NCBI GenBank assembly: GCA_938024995.1
Contig: CALJDU010000049.1
Location: forward strand, 62,001-126,000
DNA length: 64,000 nt
DNA from: an uncultured bacterium
GTDB lineage: Bacteria; Myxococcota_A; Polyangia; Polyangiales; Houyiibacteriaceae
Direction of reading: 5' to 3'
Every line of letters begins with the position of its first letter. Positions within the stretch are counted from its first letter, which is position 1. Made by a program: the position numbers and the translations under genes. A model generated the notes under the pieces. It did no database searches, had not been told where the DNA came from, and was given only the letters and a program-made list of their open reading frames with translations. Below are positions 17,556-26,086 of this stretch, piece by piece.

Positions 17556-18184
17556 TGCCGCTTGAGCAGGCCCTCACTGACGAAGCGCGCGCCGTCCTCG
17601 CGGGGCGAGTGGTCGCGAAGCCGGTCTCTCTTTTCCGCGCACCGGTGCTGGAGTGGCTCACGCGTGGCCACCCAGCGTTCGTCTTCGTGATCCTTCCGCC
17701 GATCATCGCGTACGCGGTCGACCGCTCCGCCTTGGATCGCGAGACCGCGCTTCATGTCGCGGCGGGCGTCGCCTCCTGGGTGGTCTTCGAGTACCTCCTC
17801 CATCGTTTCGCGTTTCACTTCAAAGCGACGACCGAAGGTGCCCGCGCGCTCGCGTTCGCCCTCCACGGCCACCACCACCACTGCCCCCACGACACGCGTC
17901 GAATCGCCGCTCCGCCGATCGCGCTGCTCTCCACGCTGGCCGCCTTCTCAGGGGTCGCGTCTCTATTGCTTGCGCCCTTTGCGTTCCTGGTCGGGGCGCT
18001 CGGCGCGACGCTCTTCTACGAAGCGGTCCACTACCTCATTCACTTCGACGAAGGTCCGCGCCTGTCCCGGATCCGTGCGCATCACCTCGCGCATCATCGC
18101 GACCCCGCCTCGCGCTTTGGCGTCAGCTCGCCTCTGGTCGACTTCGCGCTTCGGACGAACGGCGCGTCACCAACTCCCGATTGA
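17555..18184 (+). CDS. Fatty acid hydroxylase superfamily membrane protein
   Basis: Integral membrane di-iron protein of 209 aa. Histidine clusters YLLHRFAFH, HGHHHHCPHD, HYLIHF and HHLAHH follow the order seen in fatty acid 2-hydroxylase/sterol desaturase family members. Membrane helices lie at about 35-75 and 115-145. ATG 17555 was chosen because it overlaps the rhomboid stop (TGATG). It probably hydroxylates an acyl chain of a sphingolipid-like or other membrane lipid; 2-hydroxy fatty acids are known in myxobacterial lipids. The exact substrate cannot be read from sequence. It is the middle gene of a three-gene plus-strand run. Confidence 0.85.
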   Translation: MPLEQALTDEARAVLAGRVVAKPVSLFRAPVLEWLTRGHPAFVFVILPPIIAYAVDRSALDRETALHVAAGVASWVVFEYLLHRFAFHFKATTEGARALAFALHGHHHHCPHDTRRIAAPPIALLSTLAAFSGVASLLLAPFAFLVGALGATLFYEAVHYLIHFDEGPRLSRIRAHHLAHHRDPASRFGVSSPLVDFALRTNGASPTPD

Positions 18185-18239
18185 CGCGCTGCCCGCGCTC
18201 CGTCATGACCCTCGCGTGGCCAAGGTCCCGCCCTTCGAG

Positions 18240-18758
18240 ATGAGCAAGCAGGAGATGCGTGAAGCGCTCCAGACGTTGCGGCACCCGTTCCGCGTCGCGA
18301 TCGATCGCGCGAAGAACCCGTTCAACATCGGCACCATCATCCGCACCGCGCACTCGTTCCTCGCGTCCGAGATCATCCTGATCGGAACGGAGGACTGGTA
18401 CGAGCGCGCCGCGATGGGGATGCAGAAGTACGAGAACATCGTCGAGCTCCCCTCCGTCGAGGCTTTCGTCGCGCACGCGAAAGAGCGTGACTGGACGCTC
18501 TGCGCGTTCGAGAAGGACGTCTCCAACGTGGGGCTATGGGACGCCGAGCTTCCGGAAGACGCGGTCTTGGTGTTCGGAAACGAAAACGACGGATGCGCGC
18601 AACCGATCCTCGACGCGGCGCATGAGATCGTCGCGATCCCGATGTACGGGATTAACCACAGCTACCCCATCTCGGTCGCCGCGGGGATGGGGATGGCCGA
18701 GTGGGCCCGCCGTCGCTACGAAAAGGGGCGTTTGGTGCTGCCCCAGTCGAACTCCTGA
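18240..18758 (+). CDS. TrmH/SpoU family RNA 2'-O-methyltransferase
   Basis: SPOUT-class methyltransferase of 172 aa. Visible motifs are NPFNIGTIIRTAHSF (motif 1), LVFGNENDG (motif 2, AdoMet knot) and IPMYGINHSYPISVAAGMGM (motif 3, with the NxSxxxxVA signature). It uses AdoMet to methylate a ribose in tRNA or rRNA. It is short and lacks the L30e-like N-terminal substrate domain of RlmB, as in TrmL-like enzymes. The start could be ATG 18240 or GTG 18216 in the same frame; neither has a good ribosome binding site. It lies upstream of three tRNA genes, which suggests but does not prove a tRNA substrate. Confidence 0.85.
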   Translation: MSKQEMREALQTLRHPFRVAIDRAKNPFNIGTIIRTAHSFLASEIILIGTEDWYERAAMGMQKYENIVELPSVEAFVAHAKERDWTLCAFEKDVSNVGLWDAELPEDAVLVFGNENDGCAQPILDAAHEIVAIPMYGINHSYPISVAAGMGMAEWARRRYEKGRLVLPQSNS

Positions 18759-18799
18759 CCGGGTGTTTACTGGGGCGTTTGTGGCAGGAAAAGATCTGC

Positions 18800-18827
18800 T
18801 TGCGCTCAAGTCGCAGATGACTATTCT
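18800..18827 (+). promoter_or_regulatory. Candidate sigma70-type promoter for the tRNA cluster
   Basis: TTGCGC at 18800-18805 and TATTCT at 18822-18827 are separated by 16 bp, about 65 bp upstream of the tRNA-His gene. This is a match by eye only. Confidence 0.3.
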
Positions 18828-18894
18828 CGCGATCCTTCACGGGGCTTTTTGCCCTGCGTTCTTTTTCAATCTAAGCTTTCTTGACCAGCAACAT

Positions 18895-18970
18895 GGTGGG
18901 TGTAGCTCAGTGGTAGAGCACTGGATTGTGGCTCCGGACGTCGCGGGTTCAATTCCCGTCATTCACCCCA
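18895..18970 (+). tRNA. tRNA-His (GTG)
   Basis: A 76-nt cloverleaf. The extra 5' G typical of tRNA-His pairs opposite the discriminator C. The acceptor arm GTGGGTG pairs with CATTCAC (two G-T pairs). The D arm is GCTCAGTGGTAGAGC, the anticodon loop holds GTG within GGATTGTGGCTCC, the T arm is GCGGGTTCAATTCCCGT, and CCA is encoded at 18968-18970. Confidence 0.95.
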
Positions 18971-19039
18971 CTCGAACGCGCTGCGGAGACGTTGCGCGCA
19001 AGAGTTGCCGGCGACCTCGTTTTTCGGGGGTGCCGGTGA

Positions 19040-19113
19040 GCACCCGTAGCTCAGCTGGATAGAGCGTCGGACTTCGAATCCGCAGGTCGTAGGTTCGAAT
19101 CCTACCGGGTGTG
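19040..19113 (+). tRNA. tRNA-Arg (TCG)
   Basis: Cloverleaf of 74 nt. The acceptor strand is GCACCCG, the D arm GCTCAGCTGGATAGAGC, the anticodon stem-loop TCGGACTTCGAATCCGC gives anticodon TCG for codon CGA, and the T arm is GTAGGTTCGAATCCTAC. The first acceptor pair is G-T, and the CCA end is not encoded (CCG follows). Confidence 0.92.
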
Positions 19114-19202
19114 CCGACTGGAAAAGAAAGCTGTCGAAACGTTGTGCTCGCGAACCCAGATCGGGAGCACGTTGTGTCCTCACGACATGCGCATCGACAA
19201 CC

Positions 19203-19275
19203 GGGCCATTAGCTCAAGTGGTAGAGCAGTGGATTCTTAATCCATTGGCTCCAGGTTCGAGTCCTGGATGGCCCA
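19203..19275 (+). tRNA. tRNA-Lys (CTT)
   Basis: Cloverleaf of 73 nt. The acceptor GGGCCAT pairs with ATGGCCC, the D arm is GCTCAAGTGGTAGAGC, the anticodon loop reads CTT in GGATTCTTAATCC, and the T arm is CCAGGTTCGAGTCCTGG. CCA is not exactly encoded (ACCC follows). It is the last gene of the His-Arg-Lys cluster. Confidence 0.95.
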
Positions 19276-19299
19276 CCCTTTCACAAGCACGTTCCCCGA

Positions 19300-19325
19300 G
19301 CCTCTCACTTTCGTGAGGGGCTTTT
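19300..19325 (+). terminator. Rho-independent terminator after the tRNA cluster
   Basis: GCCTCTCAC and GTGAGGGGC form a 9-bp stem with a TTTC loop and one G-T pair, followed directly by TTTT. It ends the tRNA transcript. Confidence 0.8.
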
Positions 19326-19328
19326 GCT

Positions 19329-19724
19329 TTGCGGCGCCCTTTTGCCTTCAACAAAGAACGAGAGACGCGGATCGATCCGGTCGCGCGAACACTTGAGCCG
19401 CTCTCCGGCGACGCGCGCGATGCGCTGCTCGATCCATCGACGGGCTACCGCGACGTGACGTTTACCCAAGACCAACTCGTCGCGACCCTCCGCGATCCCG
19501 TGACCGCTCCCGACCTGCGCGTCTACCTCGCGAAGCGCCTCCGCGGTGAGCTCTCCACGGACGAGATCCGAGGGATTCAATCCAGGAGCGCGAACAACGC
19601 GTTGCTCGATGTGTTCGGCCCTTCGCCGATCAAGGTCCGCGTGGAAACCGAAGCGCAGAAGGTCGCCGAAGTCGTAGAGGAGGTCGCGGGCGAAGAGGCG
19701 CCGGAGCGACCCCTTGAATCATGA
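19329..19724 (+). pseudogene. 5'-truncated copy of the downstream membrane-protein family
   Basis: This frame encodes about 131 aa that match the C-terminal half of the next protein almost block for block: GYRDVTFTQDQLVATLRDPV against GYREATLTRDALVATLRDPV, then RVYLAKRLRGELS against RVYLAKRLKRELA, then the RSAN and KVRVETE blocks. The membrane-spanning N-terminal half is missing. The only start in range is TTG 19329, which sits immediately after the tRNA terminator and has no ribosome binding site, and there is no internal ATG. I therefore read it as a degenerate duplicate, although a short translated protein cannot be excluded. The downstream gene starts within its last codons. Confidence 0.6.
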
Positions 19725-20538
19725 CCATGTCCCCGAGTCGATGATCGCGGAGCGCGTCACCAAGCTGTGCAGAGGACCCGCGCTACCGACGTTGATCGTG
19801 ATGGCGCTCATGATCTTCTGCGTCTTCTTCTTCCTGCTGATCGCCACTGGATTCGTCGTGCGCTCTCACCTCCCGAAGTGGTTGCTGACTCCTGCGGCGA
19901 TCGCGGCGCTGAGCGCTGGGCTCTTCGTTCCGCTCAAGCTCAGCACGATGGTTGCGCGGTGGCGATCGCGACGGGTGCAGGTTGGACCCGACGGCGTTTT
20001 CATCACGCGACGATTTGTCTCGTTCGCGGAGGTCGCCGACGTGCTCCGAAAGGAGCACAAGGGGCAGTGGCTCCTGCTCAAGCGCGGCGGGCGGGTCTTG
20101 GTCGCCGGGGATCCCGCGTTCCATCACGAAGACTCAAGACGACTCACGCTCACGATCCGCGACGCGCTGGTGGCGTTTCGTGAACGCCAAGACGAACACG
20201 CGGATCCGGTCGTCGGGATCCTGGGGGCGCTCAGTCCGAGCGAACGAGACCAGGTGCTCGCGGAGACCTCGGGCTACCGCGAAGCAACCCTGACGCGTGA
20301 CGCGCTCGTCGCGACGCTCCGAGACCCGGTCACCCCAGCCGAGCTTCGCGTCTACCTCGCGAAGCGGCTCAAGCGCGAACTGGCGCCCGAGACGCTCCGC
20401 GCGATCCGGCGGCGTAGCGCGAACGTTGAGCTCACCTACGTCCTCGGTCCTGCGTCGATGAAAGCCCGCGTCGAGACGCGCGAACAGGAACACGCCGAGG
20501 TCACAGGAGACGACGAGGAGCAAACCAACGAGGCGTGA
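19714..20538 (+). CDS. Two-TM protein with C-terminal repeat-family domain
   Basis: A 274-aa protein. TTG 19714 is preceded by GGAG at 8-nt spacing; ATG 19741 is an in-frame alternative. Two membrane helices lie at about residues 25-70 (LIVMALMIFCVFFFLLIATG and WLLTPAAIAALSAGLFVPL). A PH-like beta region follows (VQVGPDGVFITRRFVSFAEV), then a C-terminal helical domain shared with the truncated copy upstream and, more weakly, with the protein at 22990-23799. The tail is acidic. No enzyme motif is visible and the family was not recognised. It may respond to a membrane signal, which is speculation. Confidence 0.75.
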   Translation: MNHDHVPESMIAERVTKLCRGPALPTLIVMALMIFCVFFFLLIATGFVVRSHLPKWLLTPAAIAALSAGLFVPLKLSTMVARWRSRRVQVGPDGVFITRRFVSFAEVADVLRKEHKGQWLLLKRGGRVLVAGDPAFHHEDSRRLTLTIRDALVAFRERQDEHADPVVGILGALSPSERDQVLAETSGYREATLTRDALVATLRDPVTPAELRVYLAKRLKRELAPETLRAIRRRSANVELTYVLGPASMKARVETREQEHAEVTGDDEEQTNEA

Positions 20539-20585
20539 CCACAGGAGCCTCGTCCCGCTTCGGGTGTTCGGTGTACGATCGGTCC

Positions 20586-22982
20586 ATGCGCTCCCTACCC
20601 GTCGTTCTTTCTTTGTCTCTCCTTCTGTTCGCGTGTGGCGGCGACGACGACACCGGACCGCGTGAGTGCACCGGACGGGAAGACTGCTCGCCAGGCGAAG
20701 TGTGCGTCGACCGCCTGTGCGTGCCGGCGACCGACACCGGGACGGCCGACACTGGGACCGACGCGCCGGTCGACACCAACCCGTCCAGCGACACCAGCGT
20801 TGCCGACACCGGCGATGGCTGCGCCGACGAGTGCAGCGACGAAGAGGTCTGCATTGACGGCGCGTGCTGCGCGGCGGCGAGCGTGTGCGAAGACATCTGC
20901 TGCGGAGGCGGTCAGTTCTGCTCCTTCGCGCGCTGCGTCGACATCGGCGCAGAGTGCTTGAGCGAAGAGGACTGTAACGACGGCGAGTACTGCGAGTCCC
21001 TCCTCGGCGAGAGCGAAGCCGCGAGCTGCGGCGACACCACCATCGCGAGCGGTCGCTGCCTCCCGCGGCCGCCCGCTTGCCCCGACGGCACCGAGCCTGA
21101 CCCGGCGAACCCGACCTGCGTGACCTCCTGCAGCTACACCCCGCCGGCCGAAGCGTTCGACGTCATGGAGCTCTACTCATGGGGCGCCTTCGACGGTGAT
21201 CGCGCGGCGCCGAACCTCACCGATATCCGCAACTCACCAATCGTGATTCAGATGGACGACGACGATTGTGACGGGCGCATCACCGGCCGAGACACCGCGG
21301 ACATCGTGGTTATCACCAGCCCCGACGACGCCGCGACGCCTCGCTATGGAGAGCTGGTCGTGCTCGAGGTGGACGACGGCGCGCTGGTCGAGCGATGGCG
21401 CGTCCCTGGGATGCACCCTCACACCTACCCTGCGGCCGGCAACATCGACGGTGAACCCGGAAACGAGATCGTGGCGTGTCTCGCGCCCAGCGACCCCGAC
21501 GGTACAAGCAACCGGAACGTCATCGCGCTGCACCTCGTCGACGGCGAGCTCGTGGAGCTGTGGCGAGCAGACCCGGTGGGCGAGTGCAGCACCGTTAAGA
21601 TCGCCGACCTCGACCAGGACGGCACCGCCGAGATCGTCACCGGCAGCGCCGTGATCGACGGCGTCACGGGCGCCATTGAGCAGCAGCTGAGCGGCGCGGG
21701 GCGAGCGGTCTTGATGGACGTCGACGGTGACGATGACGGCACGCTCGAGATCGTGACCGGGACGGAGATCTGGCGCTTGTCGGACGGCTCCTTCGAGCAA
21801 ATCGCGGACACCGAGACCGCAGGCACGACGCACGCGCTGGTCGCCGATCTAGAACCGGGCGGGCTCCCCGAGATCATCAGCGTGAACTCCTCGACCCACA
21901 CGCTCGACGTCTGGCGGTTCGACCCCGAAGCGGACAACGGCGTCGAGATGATCCGCGCAGGCTTGGACATCAACGGTCGACTGAGCCCAACGCTCTGCGC
22001 GGCGGGGAGCGCAGGTCGCACTCGTGGGGGCGGACCTCCCACCGCCTCGGACGTCAACGCGGACGGCGTACCCGACATCGCGGTCGCCGGCGGCGTAGGC
22101 TACGCGGTCCTCGACGGTGCGCGGCTCGTCGACCCGGCGGTCGCCGACGCCGACACGTTTTTCTGGGCCGATCAAACCGTCGACTGCTCGTCCGCGCAGA
22201 CCGGCAGCTCTGTTTTCGACTTCAACGGCGACGGACGCGCGGAGGTGCTCTACGCCGACGAGCACACCTTCCGGATCTACGAAGGGACGGGCGACGGCGC
22301 GGGAGGTGCGCGCGTGCTCTTCGACGCCTGCAGCACCAACGGCACCATCTTGGAGATGCCGATCGTCGCGGACGTGGACGCCGACGGTCAGGCGGACATC
22401 TTGGTCGTCTCGAACGCCCGTTACCGCGCGTGTCTCGACGACCCGGCCGATCGCGTCAGCGGCATCCGCGTCTACGGAAACAGCGCGGGGTCATGGGTGA
22501 GGACGCGCTCGGTCTGGAACCAGCACGACTACCACATCACCAACGTCAACGACGACGGCAGCATCCCGCGGGTCGAGGCGCGAAACTACGCGACCGAGGG
22601 CCTCAACAACTTCCGCACCAACCGCCAACCCGGGAACCAGTTCGCCGCGGCCGATGCGGTCCTGAGCTTGGAGCCGCGCTGCGACGCAGAGGGCGGGGTG
22701 TTCGCGGTCGTTCGAAACTTGGGCGAAGCCGTTCTGCCCGCCGGCGCCGAGGTCACCTTGATCGCCGGCACGATCGCTGCGCCTGAAGAGGTGCTCGGGA
22801 CGATGGTCACGACGATCCCGCTCTACCCCGCGCAGGCCGAGCCGCTGGGCTTCGAGGTGCCGGACGACATCGCGGCTGGCGTGCGCGCGCTCCATGGCCA
22901 GGTGCAGGTGCTCGGCGGGACCCCCGAGTGCCGCGAGGACAACAACACCTCCGAGGGCTTGGTCGGCAGCTGCTTACGATAG
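20586..22982 (+). CDS. FG-GAP/VCBS-repeat lipoprotein with Cys-rich N-terminus
   Basis: Surface lipoprotein of 798 aa from ATG 20586; the longer frame upstream would put 17 residues before the signal peptide. Lipobox LFAC (Cys17) is followed by GGDDD. A Cys-rich segment (CTGREDCSPGEVCVDRLC and CSDEEVCIDGACC) is interrupted by a Thr/Asp linker. From about residue 200 come calcium-binding FG-GAP-like repeats, including IADLDQDGTAEIVTG, DVNADGVPDIAVAGG, FDFNGDGRAEVLYADE and VADVDADGQADILVVSN, which form an integrin-like beta propeller. The C-terminal 100 residues look like a CARDB-type beta-sandwich, with the ending CREDNNTSEG typical of that family. It is probably an adhesion or surface-display protein. 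Confidence 0.85.
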   Translation: MRSLPVVLSLSLLLFACGGDDDTGPRECTGREDCSPGEVCVDRLCVPATDTGTADTGTDAPVDTNPSSDTSVADTGDGCADECSDEEVCIDGACCAAASVCEDICCGGGQFCSFARCVDIGAECLSEEDCNDGEYCESLLGESEAASCGDTTIASGRCLPRPPACPDGTEPDPANPTCVTSCSYTPPAEAFDVMELYSWGAFDGDRAAPNLTDIRNSPIVIQMDDDDCDGRITGRDTADIVVITSPDDAATPRYGELVVLEVDDGALVERWRVPGMHPHTYPAAGNIDGEPGNEIVACLAPSDPDGTSNRNVIALHLVDGELVELWRADPVGECSTVKIADLDQDGTAEIVTGSAVIDGVTGAIEQQLSGAGRAVLMDVDGDDDGTLEIVTGTEIWRLSDGSFEQIADTETAGTTHALVADLEPGGLPEIISVNSSTHTLDVWRFDPEADNGVEMIRAGLDINGRLSPTLCAAGSAGRTRGGGPPTASDVNADGVPDIAVAGGVGYAVLDGARLVDPAVADADTFFWADQTVDCSSAQTGSSVFDFNGDGRAEVLYADEHTFRIYEGTGDGAGGARVLFDACSTNGTILEMPIVADVDADGQADILVVSNARYRACLDDPADRVSGIRVYGNSAGSWVRTRSVWNQHDYHITNVNDDGSIPRVEARNYATEGLNNFRTNRQPGNQFAAADAVLSLEPRCDAEGGVFAVVRNLGEAVLPAGAEVTLIAGTIAAPEEVLGTMVTTIPLYPAQAEPLGFEVPDDIAAGVRALHGQVQVLGGTPECREDNNTSEGLVGSCLR

Positions 22983-22989
22983 CCCCAGA

Positions 22990-23799
22990 TTGACGAACTT
23001 CCCGGACCCGTTCGACGAAGTCCTTCGCGCGCCGGACAGCCATCGAAAACCATTGTTCAATGTCTTGTTGGGCATCGCGTTTTTCCTGATCGGCTACGCG
23101 CTTCTGACAAAGACGCTCTACTGGTGGTGGCCATTCGCGCCTGCGATCCTCTGCGTCCTCGTCGCCTTTCTGCGATACCCCAGCAAACATCAAATGAAGC
23201 ACGTGCTCGTCGCGCGCGATGGAGTTCGGCTGGGAGATCGCTACCTCCCCTACGACGCGATCAAGGAGTTCAGGCGCGTCGAGGTCGACTTGGTCCTCAC
23301 GCTGTCCACCGGCGAAAGGGTCACCGTCTGCTCCCTCCCAGAGCGACGAAGTGATGGAAGCTGCGCGATGAGAACCGTGATGAACACGATCACGATGATG
23401 AAAATGGCGCGCGCCCGTTTAGCGGAGCGTGGGCACAACGCCTTCGTCGAATCGCTTCTGCCGCTCACCAACGAAGAACGGGACAAGCGGCTCCGCGCGC
23501 CGACCGACGCGTTTCGTGGAGGGTCTCCATTGACCGCGGTCCGGAGCGCCGTCCTGGACGCCTCGATCGACCCTGGCCTCCGCGCGTTCCTCATCCGTTG
23601 GCTCGGTTCGAATCTAAAGACCGTCGATCGCTTTGAGCTCCTCAAGTGCACCGCGCACCCCGACGTTCGGGACGCGCTCACGGAGTCACTGAGCAGCCAC
23701 ATCGAAGGGGTCGCGAAGGTTCGGATCGAGACCGGTGCGGAGGAAGAAGAGCTCGAGGAAGAACTGCCGGGCGAGGGCACAGAAGAGAGGCAAGCGTAA
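22990..23799 (+). CDS. Two-TM protein related to 19714-20538
   Basis: A 269-aa protein. TTG 22990, 7 nt after the lipoprotein stop, gives a start just before the conserved region; no ATG is available before the membrane part. Two helices lie at about 20-60 (LFNVLLGIAFFLIGYAL, WWWPFAPAILCVLVAFL). A PH-like segment follows (HVLVARDGVRLGDRYLPYDA), then a helical C-terminal domain and an acidic Glu-rich tail, the same order as in the 19714 protein. It is probably co-transcribed with the FG-GAP lipoprotein. Function is unknown. Confidence 0.7.
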   Translation: MTNFPDPFDEVLRAPDSHRKPLFNVLLGIAFFLIGYALLTKTLYWWWPFAPAILCVLVAFLRYPSKHQMKHVLVARDGVRLGDRYLPYDAIKEFRRVEVDLVLTLSTGERVTVCSLPERRSDGSCAMRTVMNTITMMKMARARLAERGHNAFVESLLPLTNEERDKRLRAPTDAFRGGSPLTAVRSAVLDASIDPGLRAFLIRWLGSNLKTVDRFELLKCTAHPDVRDALTESLSSHIEGVAKVRIETGAEEEELEEELPGEGTEERQA

Positions 23800-23818
23800 A
23801 GCGTGGTACCCATAGCGC

Positions 23819-25324
23819 ATGATCGAGAAGCTCATCGGGGTCGCGCTCTACCTGGCCGCGCTGCTGCTCATCGGCGTCGTCGCGTCCAAGCGGATGAACG
23901 ACCTCCGCGACTATTTCGTCGGCGGCAAGTCGCTCAGCTACTGGATCGTCGCGTTCTCATCGCGCGCCACCGGCGAGTCGGCTTGGCTCCTCCTCGGGCT
24001 CACCGGGATGGGCGCGACCATGGGGGTGCAAGCGTTCTGGGTCGTGATCGGCGAGACCATCGGCGTCACCCTCGCGTGGCTCTGGATGAGCACGCGGTTT
24101 AAGAACCTGACCGACCGCTACGACTCGGTGACGATGCCCGACTATTTGGAGTCGAGGTTCCGCGACACCGGCCACCTGCTCCGCGGAGCCGCCGCGATCG
24201 CGCTCGTGGTGTTCGTCACGATCTACGTGAGCGCGCAGATCGACGCGACCGGCAAAGCGTTCGAGACGTTCTTGGCTTGGAACTACTTCGCGGGCGTGTT
24301 CGTCGGTTTCGCGGTCGTGCTCATCTACATCATGAGCGGCGGCTTCGTCGCGGTCGCCTGGTCGGACACGTTCCAAGGCGCGCTCATGCTCATCGGCCTC
24401 GTCGCGCTCCCGCTCTTTGGTCTCGTTCACGTCGGCGGACCTTCAGCCCTGATCGACGGTCTCGCGGCACAGGACGCGGCGCTCACGACGTTCTCGTTCG
24501 GCAGCGATCTCGAGAGCATCTTCGCGACGCTCTCGTTCTGCATGATCGGGCTCGGGTTCTTGGGCTCACCGCAGATCTTCGTCCGCTTCATCTCGCTCCG
24601 CTCTCCGGACGAAATCAAAAAGGGCGCGTTCGTCGCGATCCTCTTCACGATCCTCTCGGACGGGGGCGCCGTCCTCACGGGCATGGTGGGTCGTCAAATC
24701 CTGGTCGGCGCGAGCGACACGGTCAGCCTGCTCGGCGAGAGCGGCCAAGACGTCCTCCCGCTCTTGGTCGACGCGATCGTCCCGCTCTCGCTCGCGGGCA
24801 TCTTCATCGCGATCGTGCTCTCCGCGATCATGTCGACGATCGACTCGCTCTTGGTGGTCGCGGCCAGCGCGGTCGTTCGTGACTGGTACCAGAAGATCAA
24901 GCGCCCCGACGTGAGCGACGAGGAGCTGCTGAGCCTCTCGCGCAAGGTCACGTTTGGCCTGGCCGCGGTCGCGCTCACCATCTCGTTGGTCGTCGCCGTG
25001 ACCACTCCCGACCGGACGATTTTCTGGTTCACGATTTTCGGCTGGTCCGGCATCAGCGCGACCTTCTGCCCGGTCATGATCCTCTCGCTCTTTTGGTCAC
25101 GCATGACCGCGAAGGGCGCGCTCGCGTCGATGGTCTCCGGCTTCGCGTGCGTGCCGCTCTTCAAGTTCGTCGTGCCCACTCTGGGCGAGGTCGGCGCGCT
25201 GCTCGAGAAACTGAGCGAGCTCCCGCCTTCGTTTTTGATCGCGTTCCTCGCGGGCATCGTCGTGAGCCTGCTCGACAAGAACGGCGCGCTCGACGTCGGA
25301 GACGAGCTCAGCGACGCCGGCTGA
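23819..25324 (+). CDS. Sodium:solute symporter family transporter (PutP-like)
   Basis: Transporter of 501 aa in the SSS family with about 13 membrane helices. The N-terminal signature is MNDLRDYFVGGKSLSYWIVA, then RATGESAWLLLGLTGMGA, as in PutP-type carriers, and SGGFVAVAWSDTFQGALM in the middle matches the family's core. It imports a small solute, possibly proline or another amino or organic acid, with sodium. Substrate residues were not assigned. It ends in a short acidic cytoplasmic tail. It starts 19 nt after the upstream gene and may be co-transcribed with it. Confidence 0.9.
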   Translation: MIEKLIGVALYLAALLLIGVVASKRMNDLRDYFVGGKSLSYWIVAFSSRATGESAWLLLGLTGMGATMGVQAFWVVIGETIGVTLAWLWMSTRFKNLTDRYDSVTMPDYLESRFRDTGHLLRGAAAIALVVFVTIYVSAQIDATGKAFETFLAWNYFAGVFVGFAVVLIYIMSGGFVAVAWSDTFQGALMLIGLVALPLFGLVHVGGPSALIDGLAAQDAALTTFSFGSDLESIFATLSFCMIGLGFLGSPQIFVRFISLRSPDEIKKGAFVAILFTILSDGGAVLTGMVGRQILVGASDTVSLLGESGQDVLPLLVDAIVPLSLAGIFIAIVLSAIMSTIDSLLVVAASAVVRDWYQKIKRPDVSDEELLSLSRKVTFGLAAVALTISLVVAVTTPDRTIFWFTIFGWSGISATFCPVMILSLFWSRMTAKGALASMVSGFACVPLFKFVVPTLGEVGALLEKLSELPPSFLIAFLAGIVVSLLDKNGALDVGDELSDAG

Positions 25325-25328
25325 TCGC

Positions 25329-25342
25329 GGACCGCGCGGTCC
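25329..25342. repeat. 14-bp perfect palindrome after the symporter gene
   Basis: GGACCGCGCGGTCC lies 4 nt after the symporter stop. It has no T tract, so it may be a transcript-end hairpin or a protein-binding site. The rest of 25325-25484 shows nothing further. Confidence 0.5.
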
Positions 25343-25484
25343 ACGTTGGGTAGGGCCCGCGAACGAGCAACGTCATCGAAGGGCCGACGACGCGTCGACG
25401 ATTGAAGACTTCCGTAAAGACAAGGAGCGGGCCGGGGACCACGTCGACGACGACGTCGATGCCTTCGCCCAACCCTCGGCGCGT

Positions 25485-25922
25485 CTACGCGACGGTCGCG
25501 AGGAGCGCGCCCTCTTCGAGCACCGCGAGATAGACACGGTCACCGGCGTCTTCGATCTCAACCCCTTCGACGATGTCGCCCAGCCCGTCGGACCAATCGG
25601 ACGCGGCGATGCCGAGCCACTCGGCAGGATGGGCGCCGCTGGGCGCGGGCCGGCAAACGGCGTCGACATGATCATCAAGCCAGCCCTCGACCCGCTCGCG
25701 TCGATCGGAGCGTGACTGCTTCGCCCACTCCTCGAGCGATCCTTCTTCAGCGGCGACCGCGAGGAGGACGAGCTGCTCCAGCGCGACGGGTTGCCACGTG
25801 AAGAGGGAGACCTCTAGCGCGCCGCTGTTGCCGTCGCGCTCAAACGCGTACTCCCCGATCTCGGGCGTGAGCTCAGGGAGCTCGAACATCTCTGGCGCGA
25901 GGCTCGTCGGGAGGTCTCTCAT
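25485..25922 (-). CDS. Hypothetical acidic cytoplasmic protein
   Basis: A 145-aa protein from ATG 25922 (MRDLPTSLAPEMFELPEL); a start at 25970 would add 16 residues. It is acidic and Trp-containing, with no signal peptide, membrane segment or recognised motif. The pattern FELPELTPEIGEYAFER and the tail VYLAVLEEGALLATV are globular-looking. It is isolated between a convergent symporter gene and the giant Cys-repeat gene. The family was not recognised. Confidence 0.55.
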   Translation of the reverse strand: MRDLPTSLAPEMFELPELTPEIGEYAFERDGNSGALEVSLFTWQPVALEQLVLLAVAAEEGSLEEWAKQSRSDRRERVEGWLDDHVDAVCRPAPSGAHPAEWLGIAASDWSDGLGDIVEGVEIEDAGDRVYLAVLEEGALLATVA

Positions 25923-26086
25923 GCGCCGGAGCCTACCGCCAAACGGGTCCGGACCCGCAGTCCTCGACAAGTCGTCAACTCGACCGAGGTCTTTCGCGCG
26001 AAATGAAGCGTCTCGACGCGTCCCGATCCAGGACGCGTTTGCACGCGAAGGGCGCCTGACGGCCGGAGCTCCGGCCGTCGGCGCGA

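Noticed and set aside
18959..19183. Minus-strand frame over the tRNA-Arg gene with a GFEPTTCGFEVRRS-type sequence
   Set aside because: It is the antisense translation of a tRNA, a known kind of spurious ORF.
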